Source: Sabethes cyaneus (taxonomy: Eukaryota > Arthropoda > Insecta > Diptera > Culicidae). Taken from it: a stretch of 64,000 bases of DNA. The notes under the pieces were generated by a model. The model ran no database searches. It saw only the letters and a list, made by a program, of their open reading frames with translations, and had not been told where the DNA came from. A program made the translations under genes and the position numbers. The stretch covers positions 145,000,043 to 145,064,042 of the forward strand of contig NC_071353.1 of NCBI RefSeq assembly GCF_943734655.1, in the 5' to 3' direction. This document shows positions 47,100-57,756 of this stretch, one piece after another; positions within the stretch are counted from its first letter, which is position 1; every line of letters begins with the position of its first letter.

Positions 47100-48460
47100 A
47101 GTATCCTAGTATCCGAAGAAGTTCTGGTCATTTGTTAACTCTAAGAAACACGAAAACGGCCGGCCTGTAGATCTGTTTCTGGACTATCGTAAAGTCAACG
47201 TTGTTCGCGATAAATGCAGCCTTCTTGATGCTACAAGCACACCTAACGAACTCATCAACCTCAACGTTTTTCCTGTAACGGAATCTCCTCCATCGAAACT
47301 GCCGTCGGAAAATTAAAATATTAGCCGGACTTGACGGTATTCCACCTTACGTCCTGACAAAGTGTTCTACTGTTCTCGTTAGACCTACCTACCTCTATCA
47401 CTAATGTTCAATGGTTCAATCCAGCGGTGTAAGTTCCCTGCTCTATGTCAAAAATCATTAATTTTCCCAGTACACAAGAAGGGCGAAGCACAAATCGATG
47501 CAGTGTACATGGACCTGAGAGCAGCACTCGATCGGGTGGATTACGGCATCCTCCTTGCTAGGCTGGAGATGCTGGGAGTTTCTGCAACGTTTTGCATGTG
47601 GCTATACTCGTACCTAAAACACCATAGGCTGAGTGTGAAGATCGGGTCCGAATTTTCTAGCCCATTCTCCTACATCTCTGGCGTACCACAGGGGAGCAGC
47701 CTTGGACCACTACTCTTTTCTCTGTTTATAAGTGAACAGACAGCTCTTCTGCCACCTGGCTGTCGATCTTTTTATGTTGACGACCTTCAAGGTAATTAAA
47801 ATCTTCGCGATCTCCTTTCATCGTGAAAATAAACCTATAGCTTATAGCTATAGCATAGCAGGCCATTTGTTATATTGTTATAACGCGTCTATTAATTACA
47901 TTGGTGATCTTGGTGTCGTTCTGGATGGCGCACTAACTTTCTTTTTAAAATCGCTAAGGAGTTCCGTGGCTCGTACTGTTTTCGATCATTGTGCTATTAA
48001 TATGTAAGGTCTGTTTTGGAATTCGAATCTGTGATCTGATGGGTGTCCTTATCAACAAATTTGGATCGCTAGAATCGAAGCAGTAAAGGAAAAAAATTCC
48101 ACGGTATGTTTATCTTCCATGGCGTCATCCCAAAAATCTTCCGCCATATAAGGAACGCTGTCTTTTGCTTAATTTGAAGACTCTAGAAAGAAGACGTGCC
48201 AACGCTCAAGCCACGTTCCTGGCTAGATTGTTTTTAGAAGATATGGACTGCCCCACGCTTCTGAATCCACTGAATTTGTATGCTCCTGAACGATACCTCA
48301 GAACTAGGTATTTCCTGCACCTGCAAGGACGGAATGCAAACTACGACTACCAACTGTAGGATCCTATCCGATTTGTGGCAAAGCGGTTCAACAAACTCTA
48401 TGCGCTTATACCATGAATACCACGAAGAGCTTTTTTTTACAAATAAACAAATGAAAGACA
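47100..48460 (+). mobile_element. Jockey-type retrotransposon, deleted copy
   Basis: Pieces read FWSFVNSKKHENGRP (about 47118), MFNGSIQRCKFPALCQKSLIFPVHKKGE (47404), AQIDAVYMDLRAALDRVDYGIL (about 47490), SGVPQGSSLGPLLFSLF (about 47677) and the catalytic box variant FYVDDLQ (about 47771-47791). The C-terminal part follows (48165-48400, LNLKTLERRRANAQATFLAR). The segment that should lie between KKG and AQIDA, including NYRGI and QHGF, is deleted exactly at about 47487. It is related to but clearly diverged from the copy at 34.8 kb. Sense orientation to neuroglian. Confidence 0.88.
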
Positions 48461-50900
48461 ATCCCTGCCATTGAAGGTAGTGTGTCGAAGGGGCTCGGGA
48501 AAGTCCCTCAGAACACGCGCGTAACACGTCACTCGTCCTAGGATAGCTATGATCAGTCCAGTCAGTTTGTCCGAGAAATCATTCTCGGACATTGTCTCTC
48601 ATAGCTCTTCACGTTGGACAGTATCGTATGCTGCTTTGAAATCCTAAAAATTATATCTGAGCTTGTTGTACTCTCGATTTTTCTGAAGAATTTCCGAAAA
48701 TTGCACTGCTTACTTAATCTTAAGCTAGAAGTACATTGTTTTTTTCCTGTGAAACAATGGAGCATTAAATTCGCCGTTTGGAGCATTAATTAGCATTAAG
48801 TGAGCATTAATTAGCATTAATTGAGCATCAATTAACTGAATGGTTCTGTTAACTTTGTACTTCCAGCTTAAGGGACATCCTCATAGAGGCCGGCCTGAGG
48901 CTTTTCTATAAAATAGGGTTAGACGGAGTAACAAGATCGCTTATAGACGGCGTTTGTACGCTTAGTTTAAGTTTGGTTTTGTTTTGTTTTTTAAAATTAT
49001 CGTGCTGGTGTATGTCGCTGGGTTCCAGAACGAACACATTATTTGAAAAAAATCGAGGTTGTTCCCTTCTCAGAAATTACGAATAAATTGAATAAATATA
49101 GTAGCGAAGGGTTCAAGCTGGCTGCCTTGGGGAACCATTAAAGCAATGGGGATTTTTCTAAATTATTGTTTAAATTTGTTCCGAAAGGTCTCACAATTTC
49201 ACAAATTTTTATTCGTGACAATGCAATTTTTTCGAACATCACTTATTTTTTAAAATCAATAACGCTTGAACCAAGTGTCGTAAAATAAAAAAATTTGAAC
49301 GAAAGTACATGCAAAGTTTTTTTTTTCAAACAAAAAATATCAATTGAAAAAGGTTTCTCATGGTTTAATTTTCTACGGTGGTGTAAACCTCAAAAGAGAA
49401 GCCGGAAAAACTCATTTTTTGTAAATATTTTGAGTTGGAGTTTTCTACCGCCATGAACAATTTTAATACACCATCTCGCAAAATATATTTTTAGAATGTT
49501 TTAGAATGTTCCATAAGATCTACGAGATCATCAGAGATAAAGCCGTTCATAATTAGCCTCTTAACAGGTCCAAAGGACAAACGCCACAAGCCCTAAGACA
49601 CGTCAATGAATTCAAATTACTTGATGCTATGGTCGACCTCTACCATGTATAACTACCAGCCCGAGCAAGGTGGTACCACTGCCACCTCCCCGGTGAAAAT
49701 TTAATTGTTTCATCAATCAAAAACCCATTTTCTGACGTTCACTGTGTGTGGTTCCCCACCTCCTTCTAATTCTATGCAAATTACCGCACACTGACCATCT
49801 TCTCTCTCCACTGCCACTACCGGTCGACAATGTCCCGTTGCGTCAACGGTCACTGTTGTAGTAGATTGGGATCCAACATCATTTTCCCATTCCACCGACC
49901 GACCGACCGACCGACGGCACCGGTTTTCGACAGAACACGGTTTGCTGACCCAAACCCAAAATCGGATGGAAAGGGCGCCAGCAGAGCATCCGTAAATGCT
50001 ACATACAAACGGTGTTGTTTAATTTTGCACTTCCTCCCGTTGCGTTGTGCCCTCATTCTTTCCCCACCAACACTGCTTCTAAACTTTGACAGCAGATGCA
50101 GTTTCGCTGCCTATGAATATGCAAATCAGTTCCCTCAACCCAACCGACGACCGACCGTTCCCCCGTTTATGGTGTGGATGGATAGTTTGAAATGTGATGA
50201 TGGTATGTGCATGCTCCAATTCGATGGAATCCGGGTGACTAAATGTGAGGGCTTTATTTATTCATATGATATTAATGACGTAGTTACCACGTATTTTGTC
50301 CGATAACGCCGCAGACCGCAAGAAAAACTGGCCGTCTGGTCTGCCTGTCTGTCTGTCGTCTGCCCCGTGTCCTGCGAAGCAATTTCATCCTTTTGGCATA
50401 GTCTGGTCATTGTATTCGAAGAGATGTATAACAAATCGACTGCTTCTCAGTGCTTCGCATCGTTGGCAATATTTATTACTTCAAGACCTTCCCTTTTACA
50501 ATTCAATTCCATTCCACTTCAGTGTCCAGTAGGAACGTCTCAAGTATCCTATCAAAACAACCAACTTCTTCATCGAATGAATCTCGGAAAACGAGAGTGA
50601 AGAAAGAGTAATAGTCTGCCTCATTCGAGCTTTGATTTGATTACTTCAAGCGGAAAACGGCCGCAATATGCTACTGCCTCCCTGCCAATGATGCTGGTAG
50701 AGAGGCTGCATACAGAAGACAAACACCGTTTGATGTCGTTCACTAGTTAAGCTCAGTTCGTTTCTGTGTCCCTACAAATTTGCATATATGTTCAAAGCTA
50801 ACTTGCGCAACTTTGATGATTTATTTTTTCGTTGGTTTCTTTCATAAGAACAAACACTCGAATAAAGCTGTTTTCCTTTGGTTTTCCCTTCTCTTTGCAG
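48461..50900. other. 3' end of the large neuroglian intron
   Basis: No repeat or exon is recognised. A short run of related GAGCATTAATTAGCATTAA units is at 48782-48833, and a (CCGA)n run at 49894-49916. The 158-codon frame at 49830-50306 has no domain. The end (about 50835-50900) has a pyrimidine-rich tract and the acceptor TCTCTTTGCAG. Confidence 0.5.
49894..49916. repeat. (CCGA)n microsatellite
   Basis: Five to six CCGA units, the fourth such site in the window. Confidence 0.9.
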
Positions 50901-51910
50901 ATATCGTTGGATCAAAAACGGCAAAAAGTTCGAATACCAGACATACGACGACCGAATGTCACAGCAACCGGGCCGGGGTACGATTGTAATAAAATCCCCT
51001 CGGGACGAGGATCTCGGTCAGTATCAGTGCTTTGCACAGAATGAACACGGAACGGCGACCTCCAATTCGGTGTTTGTTCGCAAGGCCGAGCTGAACTCGT
51101 TCAAGGATGAATCGGCCAAAACGGTACAGGTGGACGAAGGCAGTCCGTTCAAGATGCAATGTCAGCCGCCGGACGGTTGGCCGCGACCAAACGTGTACTG
51201 GTTAATTCAGAACATGGACGGCGGTATCAGCTCGATCAACAACTCCCGAATGACGCTGGATCCCGAGGGTAACCTGTGGTTCTCGAACGTAACCCGTATC
51301 GATCAGTCGGACGATTTCTACTATGCTTGCGCGGCTTCCTCGCTGTTCCGTAATGAGTACAAAATTGGCAATCGGGTACTGTTGCAGGTTAAACAAACCG
51401 GAATTTCCGCTGCCCAGAATAAATATCGACCGGTACGACAGTATGTATCGAGGAAAAATGAGGTCGCACTGAGAGGAAAGAAAATTGAACTATTCTGTAT
51501 TTACGGAGGAACACCGCTGCCACAGGTGGTTTGGACTAAAGATGGTAAACCGATACAGTGGAACGATAAAATTCAGCAAAACAATTACGGCAAATCGCTG
51601 GTGATACGGCACGTTTCGAACGACGATCAGGGCACGTACCAGTGCGAATCATCCAACGGCGTCGGCAGTGCCGAATCCTACTCGATTCAGCTGCGGGTAC
51701 AAGCCATACCGTACTTCACGGTGGAACCGGAAATCGTTAACGCTGCCGAAGATGAAACTGCCGAGTTCCGCTGCGAAGCTACCGGTGAACCGAAGCCGGA
51801 GATCATTTGGATTCACAACGGGAAACCGATTGGCCAGTCGGACAACAATCCACGGCGGACCGTCAGCACCAATCGAATTTTCTTCACCAAGCTGCAGAAG
51901 AATGATACCG
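50901..51910 (+). CDS. Nrg: Neuroglian exon: rest of Ig1, Ig2, Ig3, most of Ig4
   Basis: The acceptor is CTTTGCAG|A; the first base completes the Gln codon split from 5208. There are 336 full codons and a final G (ACC G|GT) completed at 57757; the donor is GTGAGT at 51911. The translation runs YRWIKNGKKFEYQTYDDRM ... KLQKNDT. It contains the Ig1 second cysteine (GQYQCFA), then Ig2 (MQCQPP ... YYACAA), Ig3 (ELFCIYGGTPLP ... GTYQCESSNG) and the first cysteine of Ig4 (EFRCEATGEP). L1-family phrases such as INNSRMTLDPEGNLWFSNVT and PVRQYVSRK are nearly as in Drosophila. Together Ig1-4 form the horseshoe-shaped homophilic binding head known for L1 proteins. Reading past the donor gives a stop within about 25 codons. 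Confidence 0.96.
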
Positions 51911-51959
51911 GTGAGTATAGCGGGCTTGACAGTTCTTTTATATTTTTTCTCTGCCATTT
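51911..51959. other. 5' part of neuroglian intron before the pyrimidine tract
   Basis: Starts with the strong donor GTGAGT. Translation continues open for 24 codons to a stop at 51982, so a retained-intron product would be a truncated, soluble Ig1-4 fragment; there is no evidence that it is made. Confidence 0.5.
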
Positions 51960-52599
51960 TACTCAGTCCCTAGATCAACTATAAATTTACCTTTCCTTAG
52001 TCCTCTTATACTGTTTTCTATTCTATTTATCGAATTGCCCTTTTCAATCAATTTCGTTTGATGGTTCCCTCTCTCATCGCCTTTTTCATTTCATTTCTAT
52101 TGCTCTCTCATATTCCATTCCACTATCCATTTCGCAGTTTCGCTTTACATTTGCCGTTTCCAATTCTCTTTTGGTCTCCACATTTGAAATTTACATTTTC
52201 TTCCATCATGTCCCTATTTCTTTATCGATTGTTTGCTACCGTATCGGTTTTATCTAAATTATCTAATTTTGCTTCTGCATTTCTTTGTCTTATGTTCAGT
52301 TAGGTTTACTCGTCCCACATTGCCCACTCATTTCTCATTTTATACAATTTTCTATTTTCTTTTTCTTTTCTACTTTCCACTAAACCTTTCTTATTTCCGT
52401 TCATATTGCCATATTTCCTTGTCCTATTCTCCTTTTTCAACTTGTTTCTCATTTCTTTTTTCCATTTCCCTATCCAGTTTTTATTTCACATTTCTTTCAC
52501 ATTTAAATTCCAAACAGAGCTTTGGGCTTATACATCTTTCTAAAAGCTCAGAACTATTACGGAGCTAGTGCCAACGATCATACTGACTCTCTCTAACAG

Positions 52600-52747
52600 C
52601 ACCGCCCAACCGTTGTACAGGTCGGACTCGATTATCCGGGTGAACAAATTTTTTAATCGATCGGATAATCGAGTCCGACCTGTATTCGTACATACAACGG
52701 CTGGCTTTTTAGCCAAGCATCGTATCTCAAAGCTGGGCGGTTTTTAA
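52600..52747. repeat. Outer inverted repeat interrupted by a pogo-type MITE
   Basis: ACCGCCCAACCGTTGTA (52601-52617) is matched on the other side, inverted and in two parts, by TACAACGGCTGGC (about 52693-52705) and GCTGGGCGGT (about 52733-52742). A MITE separates the halves. Confidence 0.6.
52618..52682. mobile_element. Pogo/Tc1-type MITE, 65 bp
   Basis: Perfect inverted ends of 21 bp start CAGGTCGGACTCGATTATCC and surround a 23-base loop. They are flanked by TA on both sides (52616-52617, 52683-52684). A TA target and CAGG ends fit pogo/Tigger-like MITEs. Confidence 0.88.
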
Positions 52748-53702
52748 CACCTTATACCCATTTTGCATTCATCATTTCTATTTTTTTATTCATTCCTGTT
52801 TTATATTTTTATTTCTAATATCTTTTTACTATACTCCTTTTTTCGCCGTTTTTCGTTTCTCTCGCTTTCTTAGGCGATTCCCTTTTGTATACTTCTATCG
52901 CTGTTTTTTACCGCTTTCTTTACCTATTGGTGTTGTTTCATGAGTATTTCTTGTATTATTTATTTCTTTTAAATTGTTATTTTTATTTTATTTTCCTCTT
53001 TTCTGTTTTCTCAGTGCTCCTTTTTTCCATTGTGTTCTATGCCATTTTATATTTTATTCCATTTCCAATTGTTTGCTGCTTTCTTGTCAGTTTCCTGTTT
53101 TGATTCCAATTACCACTTTCTCTTCGTATTTCCCTTTTGGTCTTCTTTTTCCAGTCTCAGATTCCTTTTGCCAACCTTTCACAATTTTATATGCTTTTAA
53201 TTTCATATAACTATCGCTCCCTGTTTCTTTATTTTATCTTTTTTTTTAATTGATTTTTTCCGTTCTCTTTTTACTAAATTTCTGCTGCTGTTTAATTTTT
53301 CTCTTGTTTTTCATATGTCTTGTTTCAATTTTGCTTCTCTATGTTGTCTTTTTCAGGTTCATTTTCTTTTCCCGTTTCTTTATTCTATTACTAGTTCCTT
53401 TTAATAATTTATATTGCTCCTATTCTTACTGTGTTTGTTTGTATTCTTTGATTTTCTCTTTACTATATTCCTATTGCTTCAAAGATTCTTATTTTTACTA
53501 TCTTCATTTATCGTAACGTCCATCTTTTTCTTTTATTCGAATTCTATTGTGTTAGAAGTGTTTCGTATTGTTACTGGTTATTTTATATCAAATTATCTTT
53601 TTCTTTCTTTTTTCTCTCTACTGCTTCTATTCTTCTTCCGCTTTCTTTTTACATATTGGATGCATTCCAATTATTCCTAGTTTTGTTTCTCTTTTGCCCG
53701 CC

Positions 53703-53905
53703 CAGTTAGCTTCGGGTTACGATGCTGGCCTTACAAGCCAGTCGTCATATGTTCGAATCTCAGCTGGACGGTGCTGCTTAAAGTCAGTAGAATCGTTGCA
53801 CTAGCCTCGTAATTGTCCTGTACTGTCTAAGAAGCGGCGGTGTGAAGTCTGTCGATAAAGAAGGATTAAGTTCTTAAGGACGTTTATACCCATTACTTTG
53901 CTTTT
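53703..53905 (+). repeat. tRNA-derived SINE, second family, copy 2
   Basis: AGTTAGCTTCGGGTTACGAT (A-box region) and TGTTCGAATCTCAGC (B box, about 53750) are followed by the tail GAAGTCTGTCGATAAAGAAG and CGTTTATACCCATTACTTTG. It matches 23888-24088 over its whole length with scattered differences. Confidence 0.82.
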
Positions 53906-55129
53906 ATTTCTTTCTTTTGATAGCATTCTTTCATTCATGCTTTTCATTGATATTCTCCATTCATCTTTTTCATTTCACTTTCCTATTTCCTATTTTTCAG
54001 TTTCCAACTTTGTTTTTTCTTTCTTATTTGCCATCTTCTTTCCCAGCTTTTCCTAGCTTTATAATTATGCTCCACCGCTTTGATTTGTTTTCTCTTTTAA
54101 GTTTTCGTACCTATTTCCATATGTATCCTTTTCACATTTCGTACCACAGTCCACTTTTCAATTTCGTTTATTAATTTCACATTATGCTTTCATCTTTGCA
54201 TTTTTGACTGTTCCCGTTTTCTCAACTGTTCTTTTCTATTTTGTATTCATTCTTCTGGAATTTCCAGGTCTTTTCTCTTCTAGTTTCTCAATTTTGGTTT
54301 TCTAATTTTCCATTTTCTCTTTAAGTTTGCCATCTCATGTTCTTTTTCCACTTCCTTTTTTAATCTTTTGCATTTCTCTTTCGTTATTTCATATTTATCG
54401 GTTCCTGTTACTTATTTTCTTTTTTATTTCTCTTTTTCATTTTTTATTTGAAGTTTTATTCCTCTTTTATACTTACTTTTACCATTTCTGCTATTCATTT
54501 TCATTTTTTTGTTGGTTTTGGTTTGTTTTTCGGCTAAGCATTTACTTCTATAATCCTTTATTTTTCATTTCTCTTTTCAATTACCACAGAACCTTTCAGT
54601 TTCTTTATGGTTTTTCTCATATCCGAGACATATATTGCTACCTGATTTCAATTTTTTAGTTTTCTACCCGATTTTGTTATGCTTCTCATTTTTCCTGTTT
54701 CTTATCTCCACCCACATAGTTAGTTCTTTTCACTTTTTAGTTCTCTTCACTCCAATTCTACGCCTTTCTCTTTCCAACGTCCCACGTTTAATGATTCGTC
54801 CCATTTCCTGTTGCCTTTCCTGCATTTCCATTTCCTACTTTTTTTAACTCTTGTTCATGTTCTTAATATGCAATATGTCATTTCATCGCCTGATTTCCAT
54901 TTACTTTTGCAATTATAGTGGCTAGCTTGCTTTTTAGTTTCTTTCCAATTTACTTTCTCATTCCTGAAACAGTTCTCTTTCACATATTTTTCTTCTTTCC
55001 TTATTTCTCTTTCCTATTTCCATTTCGCATTTTGGCATTTTTATTTGTCTTCCTTGTGTTATGCTTAATCCATTTTTCCCATTATCATATACACTATTTT
55101 TTCTTATTTCCTCCTCCTGTCTTGTCCAT

Positions 55130-55560
55130 TACTACTATCAGTTCAACTGCAAGAGAAATGCAGTCCGTTTTACTTATTTGGACCTTTCCCCCTTGCCTTG
55201 TGAGGAATCAGCTTGTCAACCCATCAGTGCTGACTCCCATACGTCAATCATATGTATACTAAATTTTATGAAGAACTAGCTGATTGCCCGATGTTACTTG
55301 GGCCCCTTTATCTCTCAGTCACTTGTACATCTGTTATTGTAACGAAAATTCTCATAATGCAAGAAACAAAACCCTTTTTCTTCATTTGAATGTGTCTACT
55401 CTCTTTGTCAGTTCCCCTCCTGCCTGCTGTCCCCCAGTCACTTGTAATCTGGGAATTAAAACATCACTAATACCAAACTGGTTACCAAACCAAACTGTTG
55501 ATACAAATCAAGGCAATTTTTCAAACATCTTTAGTCAATAATTAAGCAAGCAATGAGAGA
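55130..55560 (+). repeat. Dispersed repeat, relative of 34292-34799
   Basis: AACTAGCTGATTGCCCGATG (from 55274), TCACTTGTACATCTGTTATT (about 55317) and an upstream piece with TTTTACTTATTTGGACC (about 55168) match the repeat before the Jockey-type copy. Family uncertain (Helentron-like end). Confidence 0.6.
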
Positions 55561-55850
55561 TTTCAAAATCTTTAGGTGTCCGGTACTGGGGGACTTCCCC
55601 CTACCCCATTTACATTCCACTTTTTCAGGTACTGTTTTATACACTTCCAAGCCTCCCGTCTTTTCGATTTGTATTTCCTTCTCTCAATTCCCATTTATTG
55701 TCTATTCAATTTTAGCTTTTCATTCTCAATTTGACTGCATTTTTGAGCTCTACGTTTCAGATTTCCTCTAGTTAGCTCTTTTATTCTGTCTTATGTTATT
55801 TTATTTTTCATCGTTGTCATTTCTTGTTATCTTATTGCCCTACACAACTG
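55561..55850. other. Intron sequence, pyrimidine-rich
   Basis: A short pyrimidine-rich continuation (TTCTTTTATTCTGTC-type) between repeats. Nothing else is recognised. Confidence 0.5.
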
Positions 55851-57633
55851 CACAGTGGTCCAAAAGGGCGAAAAGCGGAACTTTTTTCCTAGTGTCTTTT
55901 GCTTTCATTTGATCATTTATGGTCTTCAGCACTTTTGTTCGTAGGAATATCCCCCTTAATCTAAAACTGTTAAAAGTTCGAAATCGCTTACTATAATGAA
56001 AATAAAAAAATAACTTTTTTGTGTTAGGAAATATAGACATGGTTTCTTCGGCAAAGTTGTAAATACTGTAAAAACAAGCAACTTTGCTGAAGAAATAAAA
56101 TTTCTATCTTTATCGAGTGCTAAGGCATATTCTTTAAAACTTCTTTAAAAACTGTTTTTTTTTACTTAGCTTTTGCTAGTTGCATTTTACAGGAATACAA
56201 TGTTCTAGGCGATTACCGAAGCTCTCAAAATACACGTTTTTGCAAAAGACCGCAAATCTCTAGGACCTTTACTTGCTGAGTTATCGCATATTCAAGCTTT
56301 AAATTTCCATACCTTCACGAGCCCTTGGGGTAAAATGGGGCAAGCGGATTTATGAAATCAGCGCTTCATCTTAAAGCTGCAGTCGAGTACTATGAACTTG
56401 TATGGGTTCCGCTAGTCCCCAATCACCCAAATGAGAGTACGGCAAGTATACGTTTTACGTGTTTCGCATTCGCTATTGGCTCGATACACATCCATTTTTT
56501 TGTGTTAGTAGATAGACACATGGTTTCTTCGGCAAAGTTATGGAAAATATAAAGGTAAACAACTTTGCTAAAGAAATGACATTTCTATTTCTATCGAATG
56601 CAGAGCTATAGAGCATTTTCCTTGGAAATTCTTTAAAAATTAGTTTTTTATACTTACCTTATGTTGGTTGCATTTTACAGAAATATTTGGTTCTAGGTGA
56701 TTATTGAAGGACTCAAAATACACGATTTTGCAGAAGATTGCAAATCTCTAGGACCTTTCCTTACCAGGTAATCGCTTTTAGCTCGTGAAGTTAAGGAAAA
56801 ATAAAGCATAAATAAGCGATAACTTTGTAAGAAAAGGTGCTAGAGCGTTGCAACCTATTGCAAAAAGATGTTTTGAGCCTTTTAATAATCGCCTACACTA
56901 CAACCATATACTCTTGTAAAATGCAACCAACATACGCTAAATATGAAAAACTTATTTTTAAAGAATTTCCAAAGAAAATACTCTGCAACTCTGCACTCGA
57001 TAGATAGAAATGTCTTTTCTTTAGCAAAATTGTTTATCTTTATATTATCTAAAACTTTGCCGAAGAAATCATGTGTCCATCTACAAACACAAAACAAAAT
57101 GGACGTTTCGCGAACGCGAAACATATAAAACGTATGCTTACCGTACTCTCATTTGGGTGATTGGGAACAAGCAGAACCCGTACAAGTTCATAGTACTCGA
57201 CTTGAGCTTTAAGATGAAGCGCTGATTTCATAAATCCACTTGCCCCATTTTACCCCGCGGGCTCGTGAAGCTATGGAAATTTAAAGCTTGACTATGCGAT
57301 AACTCAGTAAGTAAAGGTCCAAGACATTTGTGGTCTTCTGCAAAAATCTGTATTTTGAGAGCTTCGATAATTGCCTAGAATATTGTATTCTTGTAAAATG
57401 CAACTAACAAAAGCTAAGTATGAAAAACCAGTTTTAAACCAAGTCTTAAAGAATATGGCCTATAGTTCAGCACTCGATAAAGATAGAAATATTATTTCTT
57501 CTGCAAAACTGCTTGTTTTTACAATATTTACAACTTTGCCGAAGAAACTATGTTTATATTTCCTAACACAAAAAAGTTATTTGTTTATTTTCATTATAGT
57601 AAGCGATGACTAACCTTTGACAGTTTTAGATTA
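55851..57633. mobile_element. Foldback element with ~820 bp inverted arms
   Basis: The left end CACAGTGGTCCAAAAGGGCG matches the end of the element at 30072. Left arm 55958-56777 and right arm 56814-57632 are inverted copies. Matching points at both ends of the arms give the same centre (about 56795), so almost no net insertions or deletions have accumulated, although there are many base differences. The loop is about 36 bases. The outer ~105 bp of the left end has no partner on the right, so the right terminus is lost. No transposase is visible. It ends about 125 bp upstream of a neuroglian exon. Confidence 0.88.
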
Positions 57634-57756
57634 TTGTTTTTTTCGTGCTTAATTTTTGGCCAACACAACCTTGTCACGACTGTTTAGTCCTATTTTCTAT
57701 TCCGCTGAAGTCATTTCCCGAAACATTACTAACTAATTTTATCCTCTTACCAACAG
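57634..57756 (+). promoter_or_regulatory. 3' splice-site region before neuroglian exon
   Basis: Short unique stretch between the foldback element and the exon. It has a possible branch sequence TACTAACTAATT (57727-57738), a pyrimidine tract (TTTTATCCTCTTACC) and the acceptor CAACAG at 57751-57756. Confidence 0.6.

Larger units (their letters stand above)
51960..55270 (+). repeat. 3.3 kb pyrimidine-rich, strand-asymmetric tract
   Basis: The + strand is overwhelmingly T and C in TTTCATTTCTATTTTCC-like phrases, with purine content far below the rest of the window. It looks like a degenerate short tandem array (units around CCATTTTTCATTTCTTTT). Interruptions are the inverted-repeat unit at 52600-52750 and a SINE at 53703-53905. 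The many open frames rich in Phe, Leu and Ser are composition artefacts. The right end merges into a dispersed repeat at about 55130. Confidence 0.8.

Noticed and set aside
49830..50306. 158-codon open frame
   Set aside because: No signal, domain or splice context consistent with coding. It lies across a (CCGA)n run in intron sequence.
52058..55262. Many hydrophobic 'membrane protein' frames
   Set aside because: Caused by the T/C-rich composition (Phe, Leu, Ser codons). They overlap each other in several phases and carry no conserved motif.
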